Part shown: positions 12,694 through 20,776 of the stretch, piece after piece
Layout of the letters: each line of letters begins with the position of its first letter
Numbering within the stretch: position 1 is the stretch's first letter
Origin: Faecalibacterium sp. I4-3-84
GTDB taxonomy: Bacteria; Bacillota; Clostridia; Oscillospirales; Ruminococcaceae
Length of the DNA: 64,000 nucleotides
NCBI RefSeq assembly: GCF_023347255.1
Contig: NZ_CP094466.1
Coordinates: forward strand, 2,418,001-2,482,000
Direction: 5' to 3'
Notes under the pieces: generated by a model
The model's input: only the letters and a program-made list of their open reading frames with translations
Told to the model about the DNA's origin: nothing
Database searches by the model: none
Translations under genes and position numbers: made by a program

Positions 12694-13008
12694 TCAAGCT
12701 GCCCGGTAGAGCCACGCATCGAAGCTGTCCTTCGGCACACGGATGCTTCCGCCTACTCGCAGGACACGGAATTCGGTGGTGCTGTTGCACAGATTGTAAG
12801 CAGAGCGCAGGCTGATGGCCAGCATTCGTGCGATCTCTTCCACCGTGTACACCAGTTTCGTGGTTGCCGGGCTGTCAGTCGGAGACTTGACGGCATTGGT
12901 TTGAGTGACCACTTCCATTGTAGTGGGATTCGAGTCCTTTTGCAAGAACTTTTTCGTATAATCGGAAGATTGCACAGGGACGGTCATAGAATTACGGTCA
13001 AAATCCAT
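12694..13008 (-). CDS. Excisionase-like helix-turn-helix protein
   Basis: About 104 residues. The C-terminal half is a MerR/Xis-type winged helix (VYTVEEIARMLAISLRSAYNLCN, then VLRVGGSIRVPKDSFDAWL), the usual excisionase form (helix-turn-helix_17). The N-terminal 45 residues are unstructured and Ser/Thr rich. It lies directly upstream of the integrase on the same strand, the usual xis-int order. AAGGAG stands 8 nt before the ATG at 13008 and only 2 nt before the ATG at 13014, so I prefer 13008. It probably biases the integrase to excision. Confidence 0.88.
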   Translation of the reverse strand: MDFDRNSMTVPVQSSDYTKKFLQKDSNPTTMEVVTQTNAVKSPTDSPATTKLVYTVEEIARMLAISLRSAYNLCNSTTEFRVLRVGGSIRVPKDSFDAWLYRAA

Positions 13009-13050
13009 AAGCATTGCTCCTTATATTGTCATATCATCTAAAAATTCAGC

Positions 13051-14316
13051 TTAAAGTTCTACATCTTGCCCACGCTTACGGTTTTGCTGCGGCACATTCA
13101 TGGTGTGCTCCTGCTTGGGGGCAAGAATCTTTTCCAGAAAGCCACGCACCAGTTCGGGCGCACGGTGGAGAGCATCCAGATAGGGTTTCACGTCGTACCA
13201 CAGGTCGTGGTACTTGTTGCTCCAACGAACGGCCTCTTTCTTGGCGGTGGAAAGTTCTTCTTTCAGGCGGCGGTTCTCCACATCCATCATATAGCCGTGG
13301 TCGGCTTGCTTTTTCAGCTTGGAAAACTCTTCTTCGGTCAGCGAATAGTTGCCGAGAAAGGTGCGCTTACCAATATAATCCAGATCGCGCGCATGAATGA
13401 GGGCTTCTTTTGTGAGCGCGACCTTTTTCTGCACAGCGGCAAGTTCCTTTTCGGTCTTGGAGAGGGTTTTGTTGGTTTGGGTGAGGTGCTGCTCTTTCTG
13501 GTCAATCTGGGCGGTCAGAGTGTCCAGTCGCTCCTGCTCCCGCTGGACTTTGAACTGGGTGACGGTCAGGTGTTCTTCAGTGCTGCCACGCTCACCGCGC
13601 TCTACATCCGTATACCCGGCGTTGCGCATATAGTGGAAGAAATCGTTTTGCAGGACACTGTACGACTTCTTCAGGACTGGCTTGCCGTTCTTTTGCAGCA
13701 CAGGCTTTCCGGCATCGTCCAGCAGGGGCTTGGATGCCCACTTCTTGCTCCGGCTGACCTGCATGACGGTCTCCTTGACTGTTCCGACCAGTGCCTTGTC
13801 CTTGCAGCGTTTCGACCACAGGATCTGCTTTTCCACCACAGGTACATAGACCACATGGAGGTGGTAGTGGTAAACTTCGCGGCCTAGTGCTTCGGTCATG
13901 GCACGGTTGATCTCATCGGCGTGCATGACTGCCGAGAGGATATACTGCTCACCGCCCACGATTTGAACGGCAGCTTGGTAGGCATCCTCATAGAACTGCT
14001 TGGCGAACTCGTAGCCGCCGTGGTTGTCAAAGTAGGCCGAGTTGACATCAAAGACAAGTTCGCAGTAGTGGGTGGCATCCGGCTTCAGGCCGCGCGTGGA
14101 AATGGTTCCAGCGGCTTCCAGTTGGGCGAACAGGTCGGTGTAGCTGGCGGTTGGCTTCTTGAAGTGGACGTTCCATGCAGCGCGCTGGGGGATAATATCG
14201 GGGTTCCGATAGCTGTCCTTTTCACGCTCATTGTGCTGCTGAGTGTTGCCAACGGCCTTGTCCGAAACGGCGAGATTTCGGACACTGGTGCGGTCAATAC
14301 CATCATTTCTTGCCAA
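13051..14316 (-). CDS. MobV-family relaxase (plasmid recombination/mobilization protein)
   Basis: A 421-residue Pre/Mob-type relaxase that nicks oriT and starts single-strand transfer. The catalytic region has HADEINRAM then EVYHYHLHVVYVPV, corresponding to the His-rich metal site of MOBV relaxases. A long coiled coil follows (about residues 255-340, QEQERLDTLTAQIDQKEQ onward), then a basic tail. The start is TTG at 14316; AAAGGAGG lies 8 nt upstream and the nearby ATG is out of frame. A matching MOBV-type oriT lies about 70 bp upstream, on the same strand as in pMV158-type plasmids. Confidence 0.9.
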   Translation of the reverse strand: MARNDGIDRTSVRNLAVSDKAVGNTQQHNEREKDSYRNPDIIPQRAAWNVHFKKPTASYTDLFAQLEAAGTISTRGLKPDATHYCELVFDVNSAYFDNHGGYEFAKQFYEDAYQAAVQIVGGEQYILSAVMHADEINRAMTEALGREVYHYHLHVVYVPVVEKQILWSKRCKDKALVGTVKETVMQVSRSKKWASKPLLDDAGKPVLQKNGKPVLKKSYSVLQNDFFHYMRNAGYTDVERGERGSTEEHLTVTQFKVQREQERLDTLTAQIDQKEQHLTQTNKTLSKTEKELAAVQKKVALTKEALIHARDLDYIGKRTFLGNYSLTEEEFSKLKKQADHGYMMDVENRRLKEELSTAKKEAVRWSNKYHDLWYDVKPYLDALHRAPELVRGFLEKILAPKQEHTMNVPQQNRKRGQDVEL

Positions 14317-14386
14317 AGGGCATCCCTCCTTTCAAGGTTCATCGAGAGGTGACGGGGAACGGAGATGCACTTCCGAGGAAGTGTAA

Positions 14387-14437
14387 TAACCCACTATGAC
14401 ACTTTCATCCCTGCGGTCTGCAAAGTGTAGTGGGCTC
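14387..14437 (-). other. MOBV-type origin of transfer (oriT) of element A
   Basis: Read on the minus strand: inverted repeat ACACTTT (14422-14428) / AAAGTGT (14399-14405) with a 16-nt loop, then CATAGTGGGTTAT. TAGTGGGTTA (14387-14396) matches the pMV158-type nick site TAGTGTG/TTA at 9 of 10 positions, and the hairpin-then-nick arrangement is the same. It lies just upstream of the relaxase gene. Closely similar copies lie at 21246-21295 and 32725-32775. Confidence 0.8.
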
Positions 14438-14509
14438 TTCGAGGACTCTCCGAGGGGGAACGTCTCCTGCGGGAGAGCTACGATCAAGTTCGCACAATGC
14501 GAACTTGAT

Positions 14510-14665
14510 CGCTCCGTACGCATCTGAAAAAATTGCGTACGGACTTCAAATAACCTGTACGGCTCGTACGACGTACGGAAATCCGAAATATAAACGATAA
14601 TTCGTTTTAATTTGTTTCAATTCGCCGTACAGATGCGTACAAGTACATACCGTACAGGTTGTACG
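14510..14665. repeat. Cluster of CGTACG/GTACG palindromic motifs
   Basis: At least eight occurrences of GTACG/CGTAC in about 150 bp of AT-rich, gene-free DNA between the relaxase and the regulator. Related, better ordered palindromes stand next to the other two oriT copies (21161-21199 and 32823-32857). They may be binding sites for a replication or recombination protein. The rest of 14317-15002 has no convincing gene. Confidence 0.55.
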
Positions 14666-14775
14666 AACTTCTTCCGTGAAAAAATGCACTTTTTACGGGC
14701 AGGGGTGGACAAGCGGCTCGATGCCCACAAAGCCCCGCACCCTGCGGCCACCGGGCAGGGCGATGTTATGTACTG

Positions 14776-14813
14776 CACCAGAGTACCCCAAAGTGGGAAC
14801 TCTGGTGTTTTTT
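14776..14813 (+). terminator. Intrinsic terminator in element A
   Basis: CACCAGAGT/ACTCTGGTG stem with a 14-nt loop and a TTTTTT tail, upstream of the regulator promoter. Confidence 0.75.
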
Positions 14814-14941
14814 GCTTCCTGCCTGAATATACGGAAAATTTTGCAGGAAAGGCGCAAAAGCGGCAGAACTGCAACGGAAAAAGAAAAATGCCCTCACTGG
14901 TTGCAGGACTGCAACAGCAAGGGCGGAGAGGTAACCGTATA

Positions 14942-14970
14942 TTGAACAAAACGGCAGAGCGTATTATAAT
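14942..14970 (+). promoter_or_regulatory. Promoter of the HTH regulator operon
   Basis: TTGAAC (14942-14947), 17-bp spacer, TATAAT (14965-14970), 32 nt before the ATG at 15003. Confidence 0.8.
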
Positions 14971-15002
14971 GAGGAAAAAGATCAAAAAGGAGGGCCGACC
15001 AC

Positions 15003-15833
15003 ATGGCACAGGAATATCTGCCCGCACCATCCAACGTCCGTCTTGCGGACTTGATGAAAGAGCACAACATAAGCCAACCGGAGCTTGCCAAGGAGATCGG
15101 CTGCTCCAAAAGCACCATCAGCCGCTTCATCAGCGGCGCAAAAGGGACTCTGACCCATGAGCAGGTGCTGAAGATCGCAAGGCTGTTCAACGTGTCCACG
15201 GATTTTTTGCTTGGAGAAACCAACATCCCCGACCGCAAGAACTACGACATTGCCGAACTTGGCCTGTCCGTAGAAGCCGCAAAGAACCTCTACACAGGGC
15301 GTGTCAATACAGAGGTGGTCAATCTGCTGCTGGAAAACGCCCGCTTTGCAGAGCTTACTTACCGCATAGCGCAGTATTTTGACGATACTTTTGCATCCGG
15401 CATCGCAGCACAGAATGCCATGCTCACGACATTGAGCACCCTGCTGCGTACAAGGGTCAAGACCCCGGAAGCAGCCAAAGCCGCAAAGGACATCAGCCTT
15501 CGGAGAAAGCCCGTATATCAAGGCGACCTTGATGACATTGAGATGTATTTCATGGCGGCAATCAAGGAAATCAAAAAGGGTATCGGGAGCCATTATGCCG
15601 AACAGGAAGCCATGAGCAAGAAAGTGGCAGAAAAAATGTTTACAGAACTGACCAAAGGGCAGGATGTGCAGCACCCAACGATTACGGCAGAGCAGTTGAC
15701 GGATGCAATGTTGGACAGCGTTTCGGGCATGGAGGGAGCTACGCCGGAGGCACTGGAACAGCTGCGGAACGGCCTGTTGGGAATCTTGCAGTCTGCCGCA
15801 GAGCAGGAAAACGCCCATGAAGCAGACGAATGA
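15003..15833 (+). CDS. XRE-family HTH regulator with long C-terminal domain
   Basis: A 276-residue DNA-binding protein. Residues about 12-67 form a classic Cro/CI-type helix-turn-helix (ISQPELAKEIGCSKSTISRFISG ... VLKIARLFNVSTDFLLGET). The remaining 200 residues are helical with no known domain that I recognise. AAAGGAGG lies 9 nt before the ATG. It overlaps the next gene by 17 nt, so the two are translated as a unit. It is likely the control gene of element A, setting integrase/mobilization genes or its own operon. Confidence 0.85.
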   Translation: MAQEYLPAPSNVRLADLMKEHNISQPELAKEIGCSKSTISRFISGAKGTLTHEQVLKIARLFNVSTDFLLGETNIPDRKNYDIAELGLSVEAAKNLYTGRVNTEVVNLLLENARFAELTYRIAQYFDDTFASGIAAQNAMLTTLSTLLRTRVKTPEAAKAAKDISLRRKPVYQGDLDDIEMYFMAAIKEIKKGIGSHYAEQEAMSKKVAEKMFTELTKGQDVQHPTITAEQLTDAMLDSVSGMEGATPEALEQLRNGLLGILQSAAEQENAHEADE

Positions 15834-16482
15834 ACGGCTTTGTGCGCTGGCACAGAAAGCCGATGCTGCCGCGCTGGACAGCCTGATCGACAACAACAAG
15901 TCCTTTATTGGCAAGGTGGCAAATGACCTTTTCCGCAGCATGAATCTGGCACAGTCCGGCCTGAACCTTGACACGGACGATTTGAAACAGGCGGGCAATC
16001 TGGGCTTATGGAATGCTGTGCCAAAGTTCGATGCAGCGCGCGGCATGAAGTTCCTGACCTATGCGGCTCCTGCCATCCGCAACGCCATGATGGACATGGT
16101 GCGGGATGCCTTTGCCGCTTTTGAGCAGCGGATGGTAACGGAGGACAAGGACGGCGTCTGCTACCAGCGCGTTTCGCTGGACGATGTTCTGCCGGGAGAG
16201 GAACAACTGCGGCGCATTGAAGCCATAGCCGACCCCTACGCCATGCAGCCGCAGAGTATTATGGAAGAGCAGGAATCGCGCCGGGAACTGTACGATGGCC
16301 TGAAACGGCTGACCCAACGGGAGCAGACCTATCTGCTGTACCGCTATGGCTTTACCGATGGCGAGGAACATCCGCTGATCGGCACGGCGATATACTTTCG
16401 CCTGACAAAAGGCCGCGCCAAAAAGACCGAGGAACAGACCATGGATAACCTGTGGCTGGAACTGCCGTGGTGGTTTGATTGA
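15817..16482 (+). CDS. Sigma-70-like protein with region 2 but no clear region 4
   Basis: A 221-residue protein starting at the ATG at 15817 inside the end of the regulator gene. Residues about 48-90 match sigma region 2 (DDLKQAGNLGLWNAVPKFD, GMKFLTYAAPAIRNAMMD). The C-terminal part has a region-4-like first helix (YDGLKRLTQREQTYLLYRYGF) but then runs into HPLIGTAIYFRLTKGRAKK without a normal recognition helix. It could be a mobile-element sigma factor or a DNA-binding relic. The pairing with a HTH regulator suggests a dedicated control pair for element A. Confidence 0.75.
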   Translation: MKQTNERLCALAQKADAAALDSLIDNNKSFIGKVANDLFRSMNLAQSGLNLDTDDLKQAGNLGLWNAVPKFDAARGMKFLTYAAPAIRNAMMDMVRDAFAAFEQRMVTEDKDGVCYQRVSLDDVLPGEEQLRRIEAIADPYAMQPQSIMEEQESRRELYDGLKRLTQREQTYLLYRYGFTDGEEHPLIGTAIYFRLTKGRAKKTEEQTMDNLWLELPWWFD

Positions 16483-16494
16483 ATGAAAAGAAAA

Positions 16495-16563
16495 ATCGTG
16501 ATTGTGCTACAAGTTTTCTGGAAATTTATGTGCAGCTATACGATTTTGAAAAATTTTGTGGAC
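16495..16563 (+). repeat. Block shared with 59723-59790, upstream of a lipoprotein gene
   Basis: About 69 nt beginning ATCGTGATTGTG and containing CTATACGATTTTGA, clearly related to 59723-59790. Each copy lies about 90-120 nt before a gene for a small lipoprotein. Nothing else in 16483-16683 looks like a gene. Confidence 0.7.
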
Positions 16564-16683
16564 AAACGAAATAAAATAGGCTTGAAGTTCGTTGTTTAAA
16601 CAGAAAAGTTAATAATTATGGTATGATAAAATGCGATAACAAATAAATCGACAAAAATAGATTGAATAAAGGAGAAGAATGCT

Positions 16684-17160
16684 ATGAAAAAAGTAATTTA
16701 CCTGTTTGTGCTATGCATGGTTTTGGGGTTAGCTGGATGTGGGCAATCTCAGGAAAATAAAGAATCATCGACTGAAAGCACTTCAGTACAAGTAGAAAAC
16801 AAAAATGTTAGTGATATAGTATCAAACGAGCATTTAACCAATAATGATACTGCGAATTTTCAAATGCCAGAGGAAGTCTATTATAGTAATGATTTTGATG
16901 AAATTCTGAATATCACTAAAGAAGATGATGGCACATATAGGATCGAGTATAGCGTTACCCATTTGCTTTATGTCGAAAACGCGATTGGAACTTACGATTC
17001 TGAAACAGGGATTCTTAGCTTTAGCGGCAAAGACGACAGAGGAAATGATATAAAAGCAGAAATTGAAAATAAGGGAGATCATCTGGAAGTCACAGTAACT
17101 CAGAGCAACTATGAAGATATTATCGGGACGAAGCAGGAATTTTTTCAAGCAGAGGAGTAA
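16684..17160 (+). CDS. Small secreted lipoprotein, unknown function
   Basis: 158 residues with a lipoprotein signal peptide (KKVIYLFVLCMVLGLAGC; lipobox LAGC, Cys 19). The mature part begins with a Ser/Glu/Asn-rich linker and is followed by a compact beta-rich domain of alternating short strands. AAAGGAGAAG precedes the ATG. Base composition is AT-richer than the core genes, in keeping with cargo acquired by transfer. I do not recognise the domain. It is the cargo gene nearest the right end of element A. Confidence 0.8.
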   Translation: MKKVIYLFVLCMVLGLAGCGQSQENKESSTESTSVQVENKNVSDIVSNEHLTNNDTANFQMPEEVYYSNDFDEILNITKEDDGTYRIEYSVTHLLYVENAIGTYDSETGILSFSGKDDRGNDIKAEIENKGDHLEVTVTQSNYEDIIGTKQEFFQAEE

Positions 17161-17215
17161 GAACAAATAGGCGACAAAAGTTGTGGAAAAACTTGATAAC
17201 TATTAACAAACCGAT

Positions 17216-17250
17216 AGCCCTCTATTTGCAATGATCGCAAGTAGAGGGCT
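17216..17250. terminator. Hairpin terminator between convergent genes
   Basis: Stem AGCCCTCTATTTGC/GCAAGTAGAGGGCT (one bulge) between the lipoprotein (+) and the right-end gene (-). The T-tract is weak on both sides. Confidence 0.6.
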
Positions 17251-17281
17251 GTTGGTCTGTTTGGAATATTCTAATTAAAGG

Positions 17282-17530
17282 TCAATCTTCTAATCTGCCA
17301 TGGTCGCGGCCGAGCGAGAGATAATGTTCAATCTCACCACCCAGTACAAGCTGGGCGTACTCCAATGGTTTATTGTAGAGCAGCCAGTCCAGTTCTGCCC
17401 GCTGTGCCGGGGTGTTGCCGTACTCGTCCTCAATGGCAATGCAGTCGATGGCAACAGCAGAGCCGTCCGCAAACTGGGCTTCCACCCGGTTGGTGTCCAT
17501 ATTGTAGTGGCAAGAAAGCAGTTTGTTCAT
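17282..17530 (-). CDS. Small conserved right-end protein (DUF6061-like)
   Basis: 82 residues, one of four related small proteins in this window (also 18012, 39228, 40059). Shared features: FNMD or YNMDT near residue 10, a string leading to IDC, an acidic IED, then AQRAELDWLLYN and a Tyr/Leu-rich end. The family name is from memory and the function is unknown. The start at 17530 is set by GGAGG and by the paralogue at 39482. It lies about 270 bp inside attR1, the same position as its paralogue next to attR2. Confidence 0.75.
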   Translation of the reverse strand: MNKLLSCHYNMDTNRVEAQFADGSAVAIDCIAIEDEYGNTPAQRAELDWLLYNKPLEYAQLVLGGEIEHYLSLGRDHGRLED

Positions 17531-17628
17531 AGTCGTGTCCTCCATGACTTGATTTTGATGTTCGGCCACTCAAACCAATGCCGTCAAGCCGGTGGGGGAT
17601 AGAGCGATTTTATTTGTCGGGGAGTAAG

Positions 17629-17658
17629 TGCACGGTTTCTGCACGGATTTTGCACGGT
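17629..17658. repeat. Right integrase arm-type repeats of element A
   Basis: TGCACGGT, TGCACGGA, TGCACGGT at 17629, 17640, 17651 (11-bp period), 141 bp before the attR1 core. They match the left-end triplet. Confidence 0.75.
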
Positions 17659-17798
17659 TTCAAAACGTGCAGAAGGTGCTTTTCGTTGCAAAATCCGACA
17701 AAGGGTGCAGAAATTACTGGGTGAAAAATCACGTTGTCTTGATTAAAAATAACGATGACTCGAAACTTCCATAAATTGAGACGAACCGGCGGCTTGCT

Positions 17799-17843
17799 CT
17801 CTTAATCAGTGGGCCCAGGGTTCGAGTCCCTGGAGGTGCACCA
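17799..17843 (+). other. attR1 / att junction (tRNA-Lys 3' fragment)
   Basis: 45 nt identical to tRNA-Lys bases 32-76. The 5' half of a tRNA is missing, so this is an attachment-site remnant, not a tRNA gene. It separates element A from segment B. Confidence 0.92.
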
Positions 17844-17852
17844 CAACAACAA

Positions 17853-17896
17853 AATCCGAACTTTTTTCCAATAGGAGAAGGGTTCGGATTTTTTGT
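17853..17896 (+). terminator. Terminator next to att core (segment B left end)
   Basis: AATCCGAAC/GTTCGGATT stem followed by TTTTTG. A near copy lies at 39898-39941 after attR2. It may be the original chromosomal terminator of tRNA-Lys. Confidence 0.85.
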
Positions 17897-18011
17897 ATTC
17901 TTTGGAAAACAGAACGAATCCCTTGCTTCCATCGAAAAACGTCCTAGACCTTATCATAAGAAAGCACGACAGACCACTGTGAGAGTGCCGTAAGGCGGAA
18001 AGGACACAAAC

Positions 18012-18263
18012 ATGAAGTACGATGAAAGAGCCTGCAAATTCAACATGGACACCGGCTGCGTGGAACTGCTGCTCCGGGATGGGAGAATGATCTCCATTGA
18101 CTGCACCGGGATCGAGGATGCACTGGATGTGACCATTGCACAGAGGTCAGAACTGGACTACCTTATCTATAACGACCCGCTGAGTTATGCCGATTTGATT
18201 TTGAATGGTGACCCGGAGGAATATTTGAAGAATGTGGCCGGGAGCCATGGGTTAGAAGATTAA
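18012..18263 (+). CDS. Small conserved att-adjacent protein (DUF6061-like)
   Basis: 83 residues, paralogous to the product at 17282-17530 but on the other strand, on the outer side of the att core. Shared pattern: FNMDTGCVELLL, IDCTGIEDALD, AQRSELDYLIYNDPLSYADL. GGAAAGGACAC precedes the ATG. An almost identical 5' part is found after attR2 (40059). I infer that this gene belongs to the conserved module around the attachment site. Function unknown. Confidence 0.78.
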   Translation: MKYDERACKFNMDTGCVELLLRDGRMISIDCTGIEDALDVTIAQRSELDYLIYNDPLSYADLILNGDPEEYLKNVAGSHGLED

Positions 18264-18271
18264 GGGCAAAA

Positions 18272-18309
18272 CAAAAAACAGGGTGCGTCCCTGAATAGGA
18301 CGCACCCTG
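18272..18309 (-). terminator. Minus-strand terminator outside transposon copy 1
   Basis: CAGGGTGCGTCC/GGACGCACCCTG stem followed by TTTTTTG on the minus strand. It lies beyond the transposon end at 18357 and probably ended the gene that the transposon interrupted. Confidence 0.88.
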
Positions 18310-18423
18310 CCAAAAGCCACAGACAATAGCGATATGTACAACAGGGAGTTCCCCAGAGCAGAGTTCCCATAAAACAGTATTTGCAAAAGTTCCCTAAATG
18401 GGGAAGATTTGGCGTGACTTCGG

Positions 18424-20061
18424 TCACGCCTTTTCTTTTGCTTCCAGTTCATCCAGAGGGATGTACCCCAGCCCGTCGTACTTGATATGGATGTGCTGCA
18501 CCCGCTTTCCGCTGGACTTATCCGGGGCATCTACATAGATAGCCGACACCAGTTCACGGAGAGCATAGGGAGTGAGTTCTTCAATATGAACGTACTTGTG
18601 CGCTTTCTGGACGAATTTTTCAATATTCTCGATTTGCTGTTCCTGTACTTCGATTTCCTGTTGGATAGAGAGGGATTCCTCTTCCAGCTGCTTCTGTTCG
18701 GCATCGTAGCTCTGGCTCATCATGTCGAAGCGGTCATCGCTCAGCTTTCCATTGGCGTTGTCCTCGTAGATTTTCATGAACAGCCGTTTGAGGTCTACAA
18801 TCCGCTTCTCATTCCGGGCAAGCTGCTTCTTCAGGACGGTCAGCTTTTCGCTGCTTTCCACACGAAGCTGCTCCTCCATGACCTTGCGGAAGTAGTTTTC
18901 ATGACGGAGAATGTAGTCCGTCACCCGCTGAACATGACTCAGCACACGTCCTTCCAGAACCTTTACCCGGATGAAATGTCCCTTGCACTTGCTCCCGTTC
19001 TTCTTGTGCAGAGAGCAATCAAAGAAGTCTTGACTGAAGTCCCTGTTATTGGACGAACCATATTGCATCTTGGAACCGCAGTCAGCGCAGTAGACCATAC
19101 CGGAGAAAATGCTGCTCTTGCCTGTTCGGGTCATACGGTGACGCTGGCTGCGAATCTCCTGAACCTTTTCAAACACATCATCGTCAATAATGCGCTCATG
19201 TGTATCCGGGAAGATAGCCTGATTTTCCACAGGATTCAGATGTCTCTTTTTATCCCAGATAGAGTTAGTATAGGTCTTGAAGTTGACTGTGCAGCCAGTG
19301 TACTCCCGGCGTTCCAGAATCAAACTTACTGCTCTTTTATCCCAGCGATAAGGGTCTTCCGGGGCAGGTGCGTTTGTGCTCCGGCCATGGCTCAACTTGT
19401 AGGCGGTAGGAGTCAGAACTTTATCTGCCCACAGTTGGTTCGCAATTTGGGTCGGCCCACGTCCCTCCATGCACATGGAGAAGATGCGCTTCACAATCGC
19501 AGCCGCTTCCGGGTCAACAAGCCAATGTTTCGGGTTCTCCGGGTCTTTCACATAGCCGTACGGCACATTGACCGTCAGCGGTACTCCACGCTCTCCCTTG
19601 GCCTTCTGAACAGCCCGAATCTTGCGGCTGGTATCGCGAGCGTAAAACTCGTTGAACCAGTTCTTAATGCCCGCAAAATCGTTGTTTACGCTGTTCGGGT
19701 CAATGGTGTCGTAGTTGTCGTTAATGGCAATGTAGCGAACGCCATACTGGGGAAAGGTGAAGTTGGTGTACAGACCTGTCAAGGCAGAATTACGCCCCAG
19801 TCGGGACAGGTCTTTCGTAATAACGATTCCTACACGTCCTGCTTCGATCTCGGCCAGCATACTCTGAAAGCCGGGACGGTCATAGTTCGTGCCGGAGTAG
19901 CCATCATCCACAAAGAATACCGGGTTCGGGAAGTGGTTCTTTTTGGCGTATTCCAGAAGGATGGCCTTCTGGTTCTCAATGGACAGGCTTTCGCCGAGCC
20001 GTGCGTCCTCTTGCGACAGCCGGCAGTAAAGTGCGGTGATCTTATTCGTTGCTCCAGACAT
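18424..20061 (-). CDS. Large serine recombinase (TnpX/TndX-like), copy 1
   Basis: 545 residues from the ATG at 20061, which has a perfect TAAGGAGG; a longer form could begin at 20148. The N-terminal resolvase domain has the catalytic Ser in ALYCRLSQED, and SIENQK, DDGYSGTNYDRPGFQ and TKDLSRLGRN follow. A recombinase domain (VPYGYVKDPEN) and a zinc ribbon (CADCGSKM ... CSLHKKNGSKC) come next, then a coiled coil. Such enzymes excise and insert Tn4451/Tn5397-type transposons through circular intermediates. A hairpin GGCGTGAC/GTCACGCC follows the stop. Confidence 0.95.
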   Translation of the reverse strand: MSGATNKITALYCRLSQEDARLGESLSIENQKAILLEYAKKNHFPNPVFFVDDGYSGTNYDRPGFQSMLAEIEAGRVGIVITKDLSRLGRNSALTGLYTNFTFPQYGVRYIAINDNYDTIDPNSVNNDFAGIKNWFNEFYARDTSRKIRAVQKAKGERGVPLTVNVPYGYVKDPENPKHWLVDPEAAAIVKRIFSMCMEGRGPTQIANQLWADKVLTPTAYKLSHGRSTNAPAPEDPYRWDKRAVSLILERREYTGCTVNFKTYTNSIWDKKRHLNPVENQAIFPDTHERIIDDDVFEKVQEIRSQRHRMTRTGKSSIFSGMVYCADCGSKMQYGSSNNRDFSQDFFDCSLHKKNGSKCKGHFIRVKVLEGRVLSHVQRVTDYILRHENYFRKVMEEQLRVESSEKLTVLKKQLARNEKRIVDLKRLFMKIYEDNANGKLSDDRFDMMSQSYDAEQKQLEEESLSIQQEIEVQEQQIENIEKFVQKAHKYVHIEELTPYALRELVSAIYVDAPDKSSGKRVQHIHIKYDGLGYIPLDELEAKEKA

Positions 20062-20166
20062 TGTTGTGTCCTCCTTACTCTGTGGAGCAACTGTCAGTAC
20101 AGGATTGGTTACCGGGTCAAGTATAGCAGAATTGGGCGCAGTTGTCATTCGTCTGCACCCTCATCT

Positions 20167-20610
20167 TCAAATTTTTTGCTGGGCGTTCTTGGCAACAATG
20201 CGCTCCAGCTTCTTCAAAAAGGATTCCTTGCCCTCATAGCTGCCGGTCACGGTGTAGGTGGTGTGACCGACTTTCTCCGTGGTGGTCAGTTCCGGAATCC
20301 AGAAAGCGGACAGGTTCTTGACATGGAGGTTGCCGTTCTCGTCCACATAAGAGCCGTGTTTCTTCTGCTCTTCGGTCAAGGGCTTCCGCTTGAAGTAGAT
20401 TTCATTTTCGGAGATGCTCACAGTCTCGCTGGTCTGCTCTTTCGGGGCATCGTCATACAGCTGGGCGAAAAATGCCAGTGCATCTTCGGGTGAGTCTTCC
20501 TCCATGAGTTGCTCGAAAACTCGCTGTTCCTCTGCCGAGAGGTTGTTCCATGCGGCTTCCAACTCCTGCTCGTTGGCTGCGTTGACAAAGGCTTCGATCT
20601 CTTTTTTCAT
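20167..20610 (-). CDS. TnpW-like transposon protein, copy 1
   Basis: 147 residues, identical to the copy at 33888-34331. The N-terminal half is acidic and helical (EAFVNAANEQELEAAWNNLS). The C-terminal part (EKVGHTTYTVTGSYEGKESFLKKLERIV) resembles the short TnpW family found beside serine recombinases in Firmicutes transposons. GGAGG lies 7 nt before the ATG at 20610; the longer open frame to 20691 has no ribosome site. It may regulate or assist the recombinase encoded just downstream. Confidence 0.75.
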   Translation of the reverse strand: MKKEIEAFVNAANEQELEAAWNNLSAEEQRVFEQLMEEDSPEDALAFFAQLYDDAPKEQTSETVSISENEIYFKRKPLTEEQKKHGSYVDENGNLHVKNLSAFWIPELTTTEKVGHTTYTVTGSYEGKESFLKKLERIVAKNAQQKI

Positions 20611-20639
20611 GGTGCATCCTCCTTTGGCTGCGGAAAGCG

Positions 20640-20710
20640 TTTTTTCAAAAAATATGGGTTTTCGTGAGAGCAAGAATCGTCCCGTGGCCACAAATTTTCA
20701 ATACTCGAAA
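20640..20710 (-). repeat. Conserved leader block upstream of TnpW-like gene (copy 1)
   Basis: Read on the minus strand: GGAAATTTTCGAGTATTGAA then AATTTGTGGCCACGGGACGATT. The same block occurs at 33782-33830 and, slightly diverged, at 22719-22770. It holds the partial hairpin GGAAATTTTC/GAAAATTTG and lies just before the coding start in both transposons. Confidence 0.7.
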
Positions 20711-20776
20711 ATTTCCTGTCCCCTTTGGGACAGCTTCTTGTTGGGGCGTGCCTGCCCCAAACCCTGCTAGGTGATT

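Larger units (their letters stand above)
11082..17843. mobile_element. Element A: tRNA-Lys integrated mobilizable element
   Basis: About 6.7 kb bounded by 45-nt direct repeats of the tRNA-Lys 3' end. Gene order: integrase (-), excisionase (-), MOBV-type relaxase (-) with upstream oriT, then HTH regulator, sigma-like protein and lipoprotein (+), then a small conserved right-end gene (-). Triplets of TGCACGG repeats with 11-bp spacing lie just inside both ends, as expected for integrase arm sites. No type IV secretion genes are present, so it would need a helper for transfer. Confidence 0.88.

Noticed and set aside
14612-15160. Plus-strand frame of 182 residues before the HTH regulator
   Set aside because: It crosses a terminator, the regulator promoter and the regulator's own start in another frame. 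Its sequence looks like non-coding DNA.
17799-17843. A second tRNA-Lys gene
   Set aside because: Only the 3' part from the anticodon loop to CCA is present; there is no 5' acceptor arm or D arm. The same holds for 39844-39888.
18487-20493. 668-residue plus-strand frame opposite the recombinase and TnpW-like genes
   Set aside because: It is an antisense frame of genes with clear family motifs; the same shadow appears in the other transposon copy.
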